Assembly (NCBI GenBank): GCA_021234155.1
Contig: JAJEKV010000041.1
Span: forward strand, 2,296,447-2,360,446
Origin: Isoetes taiwanensis
Taxonomy: Eukaryota > Streptophyta > Lycopodiopsida > Isoetales > Isoetaceae
Direction: 5' to 3'
Length of the DNA stretch: 64,000 bases
Notes under the pieces: model-generated
Told to the model about the DNA's origin: nothing
What the model saw: only the letters and a program-made list of their open reading frames with translations
The model's database searches: none
Position numbers and translations under genes: made by a program
In this document: positions 1 to 8,548 of the stretch, one piece after another
Position numbering within the stretch: position 1 is the stretch's first letter
Layout: each line of letters opens with the position of its first letter

Positions 1-2
1 TT

Positions 3-326
3 GGTATCAACATTGAAGAGGAGAGTGCATATTTGGGAGAAGATTTGCTTGAGGATGATACTGATGAACATGTTCCTTTAGAATCATCGTTGGCACATTC
101 ACAAAGAGAGGAAGTTGATAAAGAAGCAACTTATGTGCTTCGATCTCCATTCAATTCGCCAATCCATATTCGTGGTCATGATGAGGATTATATTGAAGAT
201 GAAGAAATTGCGGGACATGTACATGATCATTCTGAAGCAATTAGTGGTTTGGCTCTTCGTCTATATCTAGATGATGACGAGGTGGAGGACATTGAGCATG
301 ATCTAAGTGAACAAATTGATATGTGA
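3..326 (+). CDS. C-terminal part of an unrecognised acidic protein, probably of a CACTA element
   Basis: The frame is open from the left edge of the window to a TGA at 324-326, so only the C-terminus of a longer protein is present. The visible ~107 residues are very acidic, with runs such as EDDTDEH, EDYIEDEE and DDDEVEDIEHD, and contain no motif I recognise. About 620 bp downstream lies a CACTA-type terminus, and the DNA between looks like CACTA subterminal repeat. I therefore infer that this is the tail of the element's transposase or accessory ORF. A host gene ending here is the alternative. Confidence 0.4.
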   Translation, partial: GINIEEESAYLGEDLLEDDTDEHVPLESSLAHSQREEVDKEATYVLRSPFNSPIHIRGHDEDYIEDEEIAGHVHDHSEAISGLALRLYLDDDEVEDIEHDLSEQIDM

Positions 327-559
327 TATGATTAATCAGCATTGTCAATCTTATTGCTATAACTATTATGGTATAGATCATTTGATGTTGAGCATTGCAT
401 TATCTTCCTGATCACTTTGCTCCTTCATGTTGCCAAGTACCCTTCACCATTATCTTCCCCTCCAACTGACTATTGTTCGAGTATCCAAATCATTCTTGGA
501 TTCTTCGAAGTAATATCCCTTGGTGCAATACTATATCTATAATGATGTATAAAAGTATT

Positions 560-956
560 AGGCAGATGTTGTAGTGACTTAGTTATAATATTGCTTAAAT
601 TTTGTTACAACAACCACCTCAAATTGCAATATAAAATTGACAAATCCTCCTCAAAATTACGTCAAAATATTAGATGAAATTTTGGATAACATTTTGTCAT
701 AAGTCTTAAGAAAAGGTTGCCACAACTTTGCTATAATATTGTTCAAAAGTTGTTGCAATAACCTACTTAAGTTGCGCTAAAAAGTTGACAAAAAGGAGGT
801 CATTCTTTTGACGAAATTTTTGACGCTATGCACTAGACACAATTTTGACACAATACAAACACGTTGTGTCAAGATAATAGCGTTCGACACAAAGTTGTCA
901 CTGGACCTATGGCTTGTCACAAGGGTTGACACTATACCCCCCATCCTCTTGTAGTG
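560..956. mobile_element. 3' subterminal region and terminus of a CACTA (En/Spm) transposon
   Basis: The segment ends at 945-956 with CCTCTTGTAGTG, the reverse complement of the CACTACAAGAGG terminus typical of plant CACTA elements. Upstream are several scattered short motifs of the kind seen in CACTA subterminal regions: repeats of GTTGT, TTTTGACA and TGTCAAAA/TTGTGTC in both orientations at 570-930. The other terminus lies left of the window, so the 3-bp target duplication (ATT follows at 957-959) cannot be tested. Confidence 0.6.
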
Positions 957-959
957 ATT

Positions 960-3654
960 GGACAGTCCTCATCATCAGGCCATACTAGCACAAAGTATCC
1001 TTCCTTGATGTCCTCAAAGGGATCCCACTCAGGAAGATCAAACCACTTCGGCTTTGAGGCCTTACTTCCCACAAACCACTTGGAACCCTTGTTGGGACCC
1101 AAGTGAGCATTCTTAGACGTGCTTGCACCTTGAGAACCCTCCCATCTTGACTCTGGCAAGAACCCGTCTCTTAGCTCCCTCCCACATGGCTGTTCAGTTT
1201 CTAAGCATGTCACAACTTTCTCCCAGTACTTGATTAGGGAGTCCATTTGATTTTTCTTAAGAGTGGAGGTGTGCTTTCCATTTGAACATCATCCCGGTCG
1301 TTATGTAATCCTTGATGCCCTTCACCGGTTGGCTAGAGTCTTTGCTGTCTTGAAGGGAGGTATTGGTTTTGGCTGCCCTTTAGGAATGAGAACTTCACCA
1401 AAGAAACACCCCTTTGCCACAACTTCGATACCTTGTCCGGGCATCCACAACTTGTCACCTGGTCTCCACTTATATTGCATGATTGGTATTCCATCCCTAA
1501 CCCAAAACTTGAATCAAGTGGCTTTGTGTGTCCTGTCAAGCTGGTCCTTACCATCTAGCAAGTATCCTTCTACAAATGATTTCCAATCGCAACCTCATCC
1601 ATCAAGAAAGCCATTGGGTTGGGGTCAATGCGACTCTCAAACACATCCATTAGTTCAGGGGAGAGTGGTCACGTTTTCTCTCTTGAGCTTGATGGAGAAA
1701 GTTCCAAAGAATCCATCTATATCATCATGTATGCCCAACCATCATGAATCCCACTTTCACAACTTTGAATACTCCCCACATTTGCCAAGTATGACATAGC
1801 CCCAAACATCCATCTATTCTTGTTTTTTTTTCCAGCGGTTGTCCAATGAACACATAGCTCCTCGGGCATTTGATTTCTCAAGTAAGGGGAAATCATCCCA
1901 AGTCCTCCTTGATTCACGGACACCTTGGATGTGAGCTTTTTAGCTGCCTTTGGTAACAAAGCGGTTGATCATCCATCAAAGCCTCAAAATGGGTCTTTGT
2001 CAAGGGGAATACCTCCTCCCTTCTATCGATCCTTTCTCTAGTGTTCTCGGGCACTTGAAAATAGAGCTCACATGGAAGTTTGGATCATCTCTCCATAGAT
2101 CAAGCACAAAATGACCATATGTTCGGTTCCATGACCATGTGTTAATACACCCGCCGGACTTACTTTCATCCGAAAAGCGTTTTGACAACGCTTGGGTAAA
2201 GGATCTAGCTTTGGCAAGAAAGTCTTGTGTTGGTCCATCTTATCATGAATTATACACAAAAATTTGTCCTGGCTGCATCTCGAGAAAATGTTCTCCCTTT
2301 GCCAATACAATTTGCTCTACATGATATTTGGTCCCTTTGGTGATCGCAAATTGCTCCCTAATTGCCATTCTTTCTTTCTCTATTGCGGTTGATGCAAGTG
2401 TATCCTTGAGTTGAATGCAAGTGTTGCACTTTGAGAATGGCATGTGTTGTAGGACACTCACGCCCCGAGAAGTGAGTGCTCCATAACTTGCTGAAATGTG
2501 ATTGAGAAAGAGGCCTACCTCCAAGGTAGTTTCGGGATGGAGTTGACCTCCTTAAGGCACTCCTTTTTTGGATATAGTGTTGTGGCAACACTCTTTGCAC
2601 CACTCGCACACCGTGCTTTCGTTCACCTTCCGACTTGTGGGGCATAGATTGAGACATGTATCTCACAAAGCTCTCGAAGACTGCAATGGCCTTGAGAGTA
2701 TTTGCTCTAGGTTTCAAAGTGAGTGCATTACCATGTTGGAACAAAGCGTGCCCTTTTCTAACCTTTTGCTCCCAAAGATTCACGTAAAATGAAGACTTGC
2801 TCACCCCAAGAATCCATCTCAATGCTCTCATACATACCTTCATGCCCCTCAATTGATATAGTAGCCGTCTGTGTTTTCATCATATTTGGAATTCCTACAC
2901 AAGGAGTAAATGAAATTAATCCTATCTTTTTGAAGTTTGTCCAATGTATTGGGACCTTATCCGCACGAGGTCATCCGCATTGTACTGCCTTTGTGCAATC
3001 TAGGTTGCAACACTCTTGTCCCCTAATTGCCTCGGGTTTTCTCCGGTTGGTGCCATACTTTCCATCCTTTCTAAATATTTGTCACTTCTAGGCCTCTTGG
3101 GCACCCTTTGGTCGCCTTCTATGAAAGACATAAGCGTCTCTTCCTTGTGATCAAAGGATGCTCATCGACCACCAAATCTTCCACATGGCCTTGGGTGGGC
3201 CTTGGGGTGTGTAGTTCAATAGGGCATTCTAGAGTATCACCATTCTTGTGTGTAATATATCTAATTGGCCATCTCAAGCGAGCTTGGGACTCCAAAGACC
3301 ACGAGCACACAATGCAATCACTAGAGCTTCCACGGGACATGATTGTATCAACTTCGATAAGAAGCTTCACAATGCCAACTCCAAGATGTTCATCTCCCAG
3401 CCTCTCATCATTCACACTATCAAATGGATCAAGCTGCAGCTTATTATGCCCTCTGCAAATACAGATCAGTTTGCAAGGGTGCAACAAAAGGCAACCCTTC
3501 TTCCTCCATTGGAGCCTAGGGCAATGGCCTCTTTGGACTTCCTTGGCTCCATTTTACTCATCTCACATGCTCCCTGAATGAAAAAGCTCACATTAAAACC
3601 ATATAGCCCCAAACACCACAAATATGACCATGTGAACCATATAAAACCATACAA
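960..3654 (-). pseudogene. Eroded DUF7869-type transposon protein gene
   Basis: On the minus strand several open pieces line up in order into one broken protein: 3654-3466, 3487-3119, 2852-2358, 2524-2243, 2310-2068, 1959-1717 and 1246-932. The middle pieces have the family pattern of large plant transposon proteins catalogued as DUF7869: a F-x-K-C-x2-C cysteine pair (PFSKCNTCIQLKDTL), a long charged helix with RE/H/Y positions, then HDKMDQHKTFLP followed by GVLTHGHG. DxMDQxKT and HGxG are the hallmark positions. At least six frame breaks separate the pieces, so it cannot make a full protein. It lies directly beside the CACTA end at 956, but the target-like ATT gives no proof that it is part of that element. 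The family match is from memory of the motif pattern. Confidence 0.5.
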
Positions 3655-3800
3655 CTAAAATCATATAACCATATTAAACCATACAACCATACTCATTCTA
3701 AACCATATGTAAACATTGTAACCATATATAACCATTGAAACTATTCAACCATTGAAACCATATTAAATATATAAGGTAACATATATAAACATATAACCTA
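3595..3800. repeat. Degenerate AACCATA-type tandem repeat
   Basis: About 200 bp are dominated by variants of AACCATA, AACCATAT and AACCATTG (for example at 3598, 3637, 3655, 3675, 3702 and 3719), ending in an AT-rich stretch at 3760-3800. It sits at the 5' side of the eroded minus-strand gene and could be part of that element's leader or promoter region. No coding potential. Confidence 0.6.
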
Positions 3801-4025
3801 ACCTTTCATATCTTGTCATGGCCACGTGGCGCCTCCTCAGAGGCTGAAAGCGTGGCCATGTCAGCAACCCGCACTGCCACGTCATGGAGGGCATGGCCCA
3901 CACGTGACAGAAGTTTATTATTGCACTTTTACGAGGTTCGAGGGTGCGGTAATTAATCGTGCTTGCACCCTCTTCCTCTCCCCAGACCATTCTTCCTCCC
4001 CTGTTTTCTCGATCACTCTTGAGCT

Positions 4026-4390
4026 TTGTATTTTCCTTTGGCCCGCTTTTTCGATCAGGCGATCGATCGAACCGAAACCATTCCAAGGCCATCTTATGAC
4101 AAAGAGCTTGGTCGATGGATCGGGGACGCTTCAGCCGCCGAAGTTCGCAAGCAGATTGAGTGTTCGAGCGGGCGTTACTGCCTCGAGAAGAAAGTGAGGC
4201 CCTTTTTAGTCTTTGCTTTTTAGTTTTTACGTAAGTCCTTTAATGCATTTTTACTTATATTACGTTGTTAGAGGCTCTTATTAATCCCCACGATACAATT
4301 CTGGCCGACAAATCCTTATTCACGCTTTGCGAACGACTATACCCACATGGAATCGAACACGGAAGCCTCCTCATCATCCAGCAAATCCAG
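4026..4390 (+). other. Two exon-like open segments, unrecognised
   Basis: An open segment at 4026-4197 (including DKELGRWIGDASAAEVRKQ) is followed by a second at 4272-4390 (EALINPHDTILADKSLFTL) that ends CAG|GTATGT, a good donor site. A 'TTGTTAG' acceptor precedes the second segment. Composition looks coding, but no domain is recognisable and no start or end can be fixed. The stretch from 4391 to 4800 is T-rich and shows nothing else I can name. This could be a captured gene fragment. Confidence 0.2.
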
Positions 4391-5115
4391 GTATGTTTTT
4401 GTAATATCATACCCTTTTTTAATCTCATTTCTCTGTACTGTTCTCTGTTATCTCATTAATCTCATTTGTCTCCACTTTGTTCTCTGTTTTTCTCATTAAT
4501 CTCACTAATCTCACATTATCTGTTTTTCCTTTTGTATTGTTTTTCTGTTTTTGTTATCTTTTTCTTGCTTGTGGTTGAATTGAATACATTGTACAGGCAA
4601 AAGTGAGAATAGTGGTTAGAGTAGTAGCAAGCAACCGAGATGTCACTCATCAGAGACAGGTTTTAGGAAGTAAGATATTGCAGAGCATTAATGAAGAGAT
4701 TCACAAAAGATATAGCTAAAGCTGTCTAAGAATGTTTCATAAGAACATAACTAGGAATGTTTTTCTCCAAAGAAGAACTAAGAATAGAAATTGCTTCCAC
4801 GAGAATCTACATTTCTAACTCACAAAGATATCCTCCATCTGCGGGAGACATGCGGGGAGTGGCGAGTTGAGAATACTTGACTTGCCAGCGGTCCAGAAGT
4901 ACATGCCTTCTTTCGACTTCATGAGTGAGAACTTCTCGACTCGCGAGGCGAGAAGAGGGAGTGTACACTCTGGATTTGTTGGCCGGATTGAGGGATTCTC
5001 GACTTCGATTCGATTGCACCACCGACTACCCAATGTCTTCACATTCTTTTTAAGCTCTTGCGAGCCTTCTCGACTTCGTGAGTCGAGAATGTCATACGTC
5101 AATGGCCCTTTGTGC

Positions 5116-5215
5116 GATCCACGGGTGCCTCCACCCAGTCTGAGTCACTCTCCTTCGAACCATGCTCATCGAATATTGCGAAGAGGACTGGCTCCGACTG
5201 AGTGGAGGCCTCGGC
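5116..5215. repeat. Fold-back unit A with arms at 5127-5140 and 5196-5209
   Basis: The arm GCCTCCACCCAGTC (5127-5140) is complementary at 13 of 14 positions to GACTGAGTGGAGGC (5196-5209). The loop carries the motif shared by all five units: CTCCTTCGAACCAT, then TCGAATATTGCGAAG. A TCTCGACTCGTGAGTCGAGA palindrome follows directly at 5227. Confidence 0.75.
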
Positions 5216-5270
5216 GACTAACCAACTTTCTCGACTCGTGAGTCGAGAAAACGCAGGCTCTAGTGCACTC

Positions 5271-5365
5271 TTGAGCTGGCCTGCAGACAGTCTTAACGAC
5301 TCTCCTTCTATCTTCCTCGGACATTGCGAAGGGAAGTGGTTTTGACTGTCTGCAGGCCAACTCTT
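5271..5365. repeat. Fold-back unit B with unrelated but perfect arms
   Basis: The arms GGCCTGCAGACAGTC (5278-5292) and GACTGTCTGCAGGCC (5344-5358) are a perfect 15-bp inverted repeat, extendable outward with one mismatch. The arm sequence differs strongly from the other units, yet the loop has the same CTCCTTC..TCTTCCTCGG..ATTGCGAAGGG core. Confidence 0.8.
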
Positions 5366-5380
5366 AGCAACCCAATTCTC

Positions 5381-5500
5381 CTGTGTGTGGTCGCAGTGGC
5401 CTCTACCCAATCAAAGACCGTCTCCTTCGAACCATCTTCGTCGAATTTTGCGAAGGGGATGGGCTCTGATTGGGTGGAGGCCTCTACAACTAACCACAGG
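5381..5500. repeat. Fold-back unit C
   Basis: The arms are GGCCTCTACCCAATC (5398-5412) and GATTGGGTGGAGGCC (5468-5482), paired at all positions if one G-T wobble is allowed. The loop has TCTCCTTCGAACCATCTTCG and GAATTTTGCGAAGGGG. Compared with unit D, two adjacent stem pairs are changed on both sides. Confidence 0.8.
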
Positions 5501-5699
5501 GAAACCACAGAGCTTCTCAGTATGCATTTCGGCCAAGGAGTGGGAATGCCTTACCCAACCGGCACTCCATGTGTACCATCAGGAGTTCTCGATGGCTAAG
5601 GGCATTCTCGACTTTGCGAGTCGAAATGTAGAATCTAAAACCAACGATTCAGCATTCTCAACTTCGCTGGTCGAGAATCCTCGACCAATTCTCACATTA

Positions 5700-5810
5700 T
5701 TGTGGTCGCGGTGGCCTCTACCCGGTCGAGCCACTCTCCTTGAACCATCTTCGGCGAATATGGCGAAGGGAGGGGCTTTCGGGACCGGGTGGAGGCCTCT
5801 ACAACTAACC
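5700..5810. repeat. Fold-back unit D
   Basis: The arms are GGCCTCTACCCGGTC (5713-5727) and GACCGGGTGGAGGCC (5783-5797), again fully paired apart from one G-T wobble. Relative to unit C the stem pairs AA/TT have become GG/CC on both arms, a compensatory change. The loop motif CTCCTTGAACCATCTTCG..GCGAATATGGCGAAGGG is kept. Confidence 0.8.
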
Positions 5811-6002
5811 CCGGGGAAACCCCGCGAGAGCTTTGGCATGCGCATTTCGACTTGCGAGTGAGAATGTAGGCGAGAAACCAAGCATTCTCGACTTCACCAA
5901 GTCGAGAATCCCCCGACCAATTCTCTGCCGAGAATCCCTTACGACCAAGGCTTGCATTCTCTACAACTTCTGCACTTTACGTTTCTCTTTTTTTTTAGTC
6001 CC

Positions 6003-6100
6003 AAGTGCCTCTAGCACATGCGAGCCACTCTCCTTGAACCATCTTCCTCGAATATTGCGAAGAGGGTGGTTCCGACCTGAGTGGAAGCCCCTCGGACTAA
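6003..6100. repeat. Fold-back unit E, decayed arms
   Basis: The conserved loop CTCCTTGAACCATCTTCCTC and GAATATTGCGAAGAGG is present, but the arms (GTGCCTCTAGCACATG against CCTGAGTGGAAGCCC) pair only at about half of the positions. It is a fifth, degenerate member of the series. Confidence 0.6.
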
Positions 6101-6339
6101 CTACAAGAGGATGCATTTGAACCGCATCTCCTGGGCCTTAGACCTAGCCTGATCTATGTACAACATTCCAAGAAAACAGTCCAAGAAAAAATACACCTAA
6201 AACGGAACTGTTCTTTACCCCCGATCCATTGTTTCCTAGCCGAGCATCTCTCAACCCAGAGAGTAAATCATCTCTCGAAGCTGAAAAATGTTGGACAAGG
6301 AAACGATGAATCCGTCGAGCTTATCAGCAGTTCCATTAT

Positions 6340-6630
6340 TTAAACACAGACGGCATGTTCTACAAGCGAAATAACATAGGCATCTCTGAAACTCACCTCT
6401 TCACGCAGTAATTCCTTGGGCCACTGTATCACGGATCCCGCAGCCTCACCTAGAGTCTTTGCTTCTTCTGTCGGTCTCATCAAGAGTGTATTCGCATCTA
6501 ATACTTGTGTCACTGCGATTCTCGCGTATCCCCGTTCCATGGCGCAGCAGTGTAGAGTTCCCGTGTCTGGCAGCTCCTCTCCGCTTCCTACCTTAGCTCC
6601 GTGCTCATCGATCAAATCAACTGCTTGCAA
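6340..6630 (-). pseudogene. DUF8039-like fragment of a CACTA TNP1-type protein
   Basis: A 96-residue minus-strand open segment has the pattern of DUF8039, the domain found in TNP1/ORF1-type proteins of plant CACTA elements: TLH near residue 26, GYARIAVTQVLD, then TLGEAAGSVIQWPKELL. The closing G-S-x-I-x-W-P-K-x-L is the most typical part. The upstream side shows a possible acceptor (TTGCAAGCAG) and a coding-like stretch at 6757-6684 ending GCG|GTAAGC, but the phases do not join, so a frame break or missing exon is likely. It could be a remnant of the element whose end is at 956 or of another CACTA copy. Confidence 0.5.
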
Positions 6631-7016
6631 TAGGACGCGCGGTCAGGAAAAACACACATATGCAAGGCGCTGTTAGCAGCTTACCGCGTCGCGGCGCCAT
6701 TCCGGAAGTCGCTTACAGTCGATGCTCGCCTCCGAACTCAAGGTCGCCAAATGCATGATCCAAGATAAACTACGCTCCGCTCACTAAGTCCCTTGATGTG
6801 ATTAAATTTCGAAATAGTGTTTGGGCGGGCTAAAGGCGACCGTGCTGTACCCTTAGCCCGCTTTTTTTCATAAATGATTGCATGTCCTTAAATTCAAACT
6901 AAAGAACACGCCCGATCTTTTTTACATGCAGTCCTAAAACTCACAACGCGCGGAGGAAACTTAATTTACTGATACAGGGGGGTCCGATCGGGAAGAGGAT
7001 GAGGGGGCATACAGAC

Positions 7017-7426
7017 ATGGCGACTCCGTCCAAGAAGCGAGGCGCCGGAGGGGATGCTAGTTCTAGCGGCACCAAGAAGAAGAAGACAAACACCCCAGGT
7101 GAGCTCTGAGGTTTATCTTTTGTCGGAATACCTTAACTGATCCATCCTTTCTTCTTGCAGCATTCACCGCGGACTCACTAGTGATCACTGGCCGAACTCC
7201 GTTCTTCGTCATCGAGGGACTGGAGACAGAGCTTCTTGACACACCAGCAGATTCTTGGTGGTATGTCGAGGTATCAACAAGTGGGAAGGAGAAAGATCTG
7301 TTTCTCCACCAAAGAGACAAGAAGAGCTCCGGAGACAAGTACAAGAAAATCGGTGTTGTGCTCTCCGTCTCAGCGCCAGATTCGAAGCATTTAACACTCT
7401 TCCAAATTATTCTCACTCTTCCATGA
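7017..7426 (+). pseudogene. 5' exons of the eroded ParB-like gene
   Basis: The ATG at 7017 opens a basic N-terminus (MATPSKKRGAG.. then GTKKKKTNTP) that runs to 7098, followed by GT at 7099. A short 62-nt intron ends in TTCTTCTTGCAG at 7160. Splicing keeps phase (G|CA) and continues as AFTADSLVITGRTPFFVIEG..TPADSWWYVEV..EKDLFLHQRDKKSSGDKYKKIG until a TGA at 7424. The clean joining of two open segments supports a real gene start, and the lysine-rich start could be a nuclear localisation signal. The 7427-7534 interval has several stops in this frame and may hold a second intron or damage. I do not recognise this N-terminal domain. Confidence 0.5.
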
Positions 7427-7534
7427 GCAAGGCGAAGGGCACCGAAAAAAGGCAGGCGCCTTTAAATTGTCAGAACCTTGGGTGGAAGGATCTGGAAGGG
7501 ATGAAGGAGGCCGGAACCCTAACATCCAGGGAGC

Positions 7535-8247
7535 TTGGAATGGAGATTTCCAGAGTCAGGGAAAAACTGTTCAATACGGGAGCTTCACTTCTCATCGCTC
7601 AAGACTCTACAACACTCTGCAGTGGGGAATGAAGTTGTGGTTCATACAGAAAAAAGTCCGCCAAAGACCAAAGATGGAGAAGATGACACCACACGGGAGG
7701 AATCAGATGACGAAGGAGACGAAGATATGGTCGACTCCCCAATAATGGATCCAGATGATCAGATCAGGATTTCACAGAGAGGGGCACAGAAAATGGAGCG
7801 GCTGGCTCAGTATTATCCGTTGGGAATATCACACAAGTTCTTCTTTGGACATTAGGATTTGAAGGTTTGCACGGAGATGCCGTCTTGTTCAACCATGGAA
7901 TTTAATCCAGCACACACATTTGGAGATTCGAACTCGATGGTGCGACATCCTGTTGCAGATCCAATGCCTGCGGATGTCATACCTTTTAGCAGATCGACCG
8001 GTCAGTTGTTCAGCTGGAAGTCTGAGGAAGACCTGAAGGGAAAAGACGTCCGGTTCTGGGTAGTGGACGGTCAGCATTCAGTGAGGGCGGCGCAAGTATT
8101 GCAGACGGAGAAGGAGGTGCCGCAAAGGATCAAGGATAGATATGCCAGGCGAGAGTGCAGAGTTCTTTCAGCGGAGACGCCAGCAACCGAACTGGCCAGC
8201 ATTAGTCACTGCCAGAACACAATAGCAGCGAGTGCCAGCTACGTGAG
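7535..8247 (+). pseudogene. ParB/DGQHR-like domain segment of the same gene
   Basis: In the same frame as the 5' exons a segment runs 7535-8247 with one in-frame TAG at 7853-7855. First comes an acidic linker (DGEDDTTREESDDEGDEDMVDSP), then MERLAQYYPLGISHKFFFGH, the stop, and a region with PADVIPFSR..GQLFSW and WVVDGQHSVRAAQVL at about 8057-8100. VVDGQHxxxAA is the signature of the ParB N-terminal/DGQHR fold, where the GxHR-like loop binds CTP or phosphate in bacterial ParB and the DGQHR motif occurs in DndB-type proteins. Serine replaces the usual arginine. The exon ends at GTGAG|GTAAAT (8247/8248). ParB-fold proteins are rare in plant nuclear DNA and elsewhere often accompany DNA methylases or phage-like elements. 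Confidence 0.5.
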
Positions 8248-8548
8248 GTAAATAACTCTGATTCTTTCCATTCTCGACTCGCGAGTCGAGAAAGCCATAC
8301 CATCCTAACATTTCCCGATTATCACTGGGGTTTCTCGACTCGCGAGTCGAGAAAGCCAGGGGAACACAGAAAATCAAAGGATGCAGAGCTTTCTCGACTC
8401 GCGAGTCGAGAAAACCTAGAGAAAATTAGACATTCAAGGGACTTTCTCGACTCGCGAGTCGAGAAACCCCGGGGCTACTATTTACTGTTTATTTCGGGTG
8501 TTTGTAGATACTATCATGCTCTGACATTGGTACATTGACTGAATGCAG
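8248..8548 (+). other. Intron holding four palindromes
   Basis: This GT-AG intron of 301 nt (GAG|GTAAAT to GAATGCAG|CC) joins YV to SPYPDQIIHARQQWKALG in phase. It contains four perfect copies of the 20-bp palindrome core, each extended to 22-24 bp, at 8271-8292, 8331-8354, 8390-8413 and 8443-8466, separated by 29-38 bp. No other content is visible. Confidence 0.6.

Larger units (their letters stand above)
4933..5909. repeat. Cluster of degenerate TCTCGACT..AGTCGAGA palindromes
   Basis: Six to seven copies of the palindrome family whose perfect core is TCTCGACTCGCGAGTCGAGA: 4933-4954, 5067-5089, 5227-5250, 5604-5627, 5654-5678 and 5884-5909, plus a broken copy near 5836. Here the centres vary (CGCG, CGTG, TTCGTG, TTTGCG, TTCACCAA) while the outer arms TTCTCGACT and AGTCGAGAA are kept. 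They alternate with the larger fold-back units of this region. Confidence 0.8.

Noticed and set aside
1263-1799. 178-codon plus-strand ORF
   Set aside because: It is antisense to the eroded DUF7869-type gene and has no domain of its own.
4596-4670. Kinesin-like start (AKVRIVVRV)
   Set aside because: Only nine residues fit and the usual P-F and P-loop region does not follow; likely chance.
8271-8466. CRISPR-like array (four 22-24-bp repeats with 29-38-bp spacers)
   Set aside because: The repeats are full palindromes found singly and in groups over more than 7 kb, here inside a plant-type intron. There are no cas genes, and the organism is a plant.
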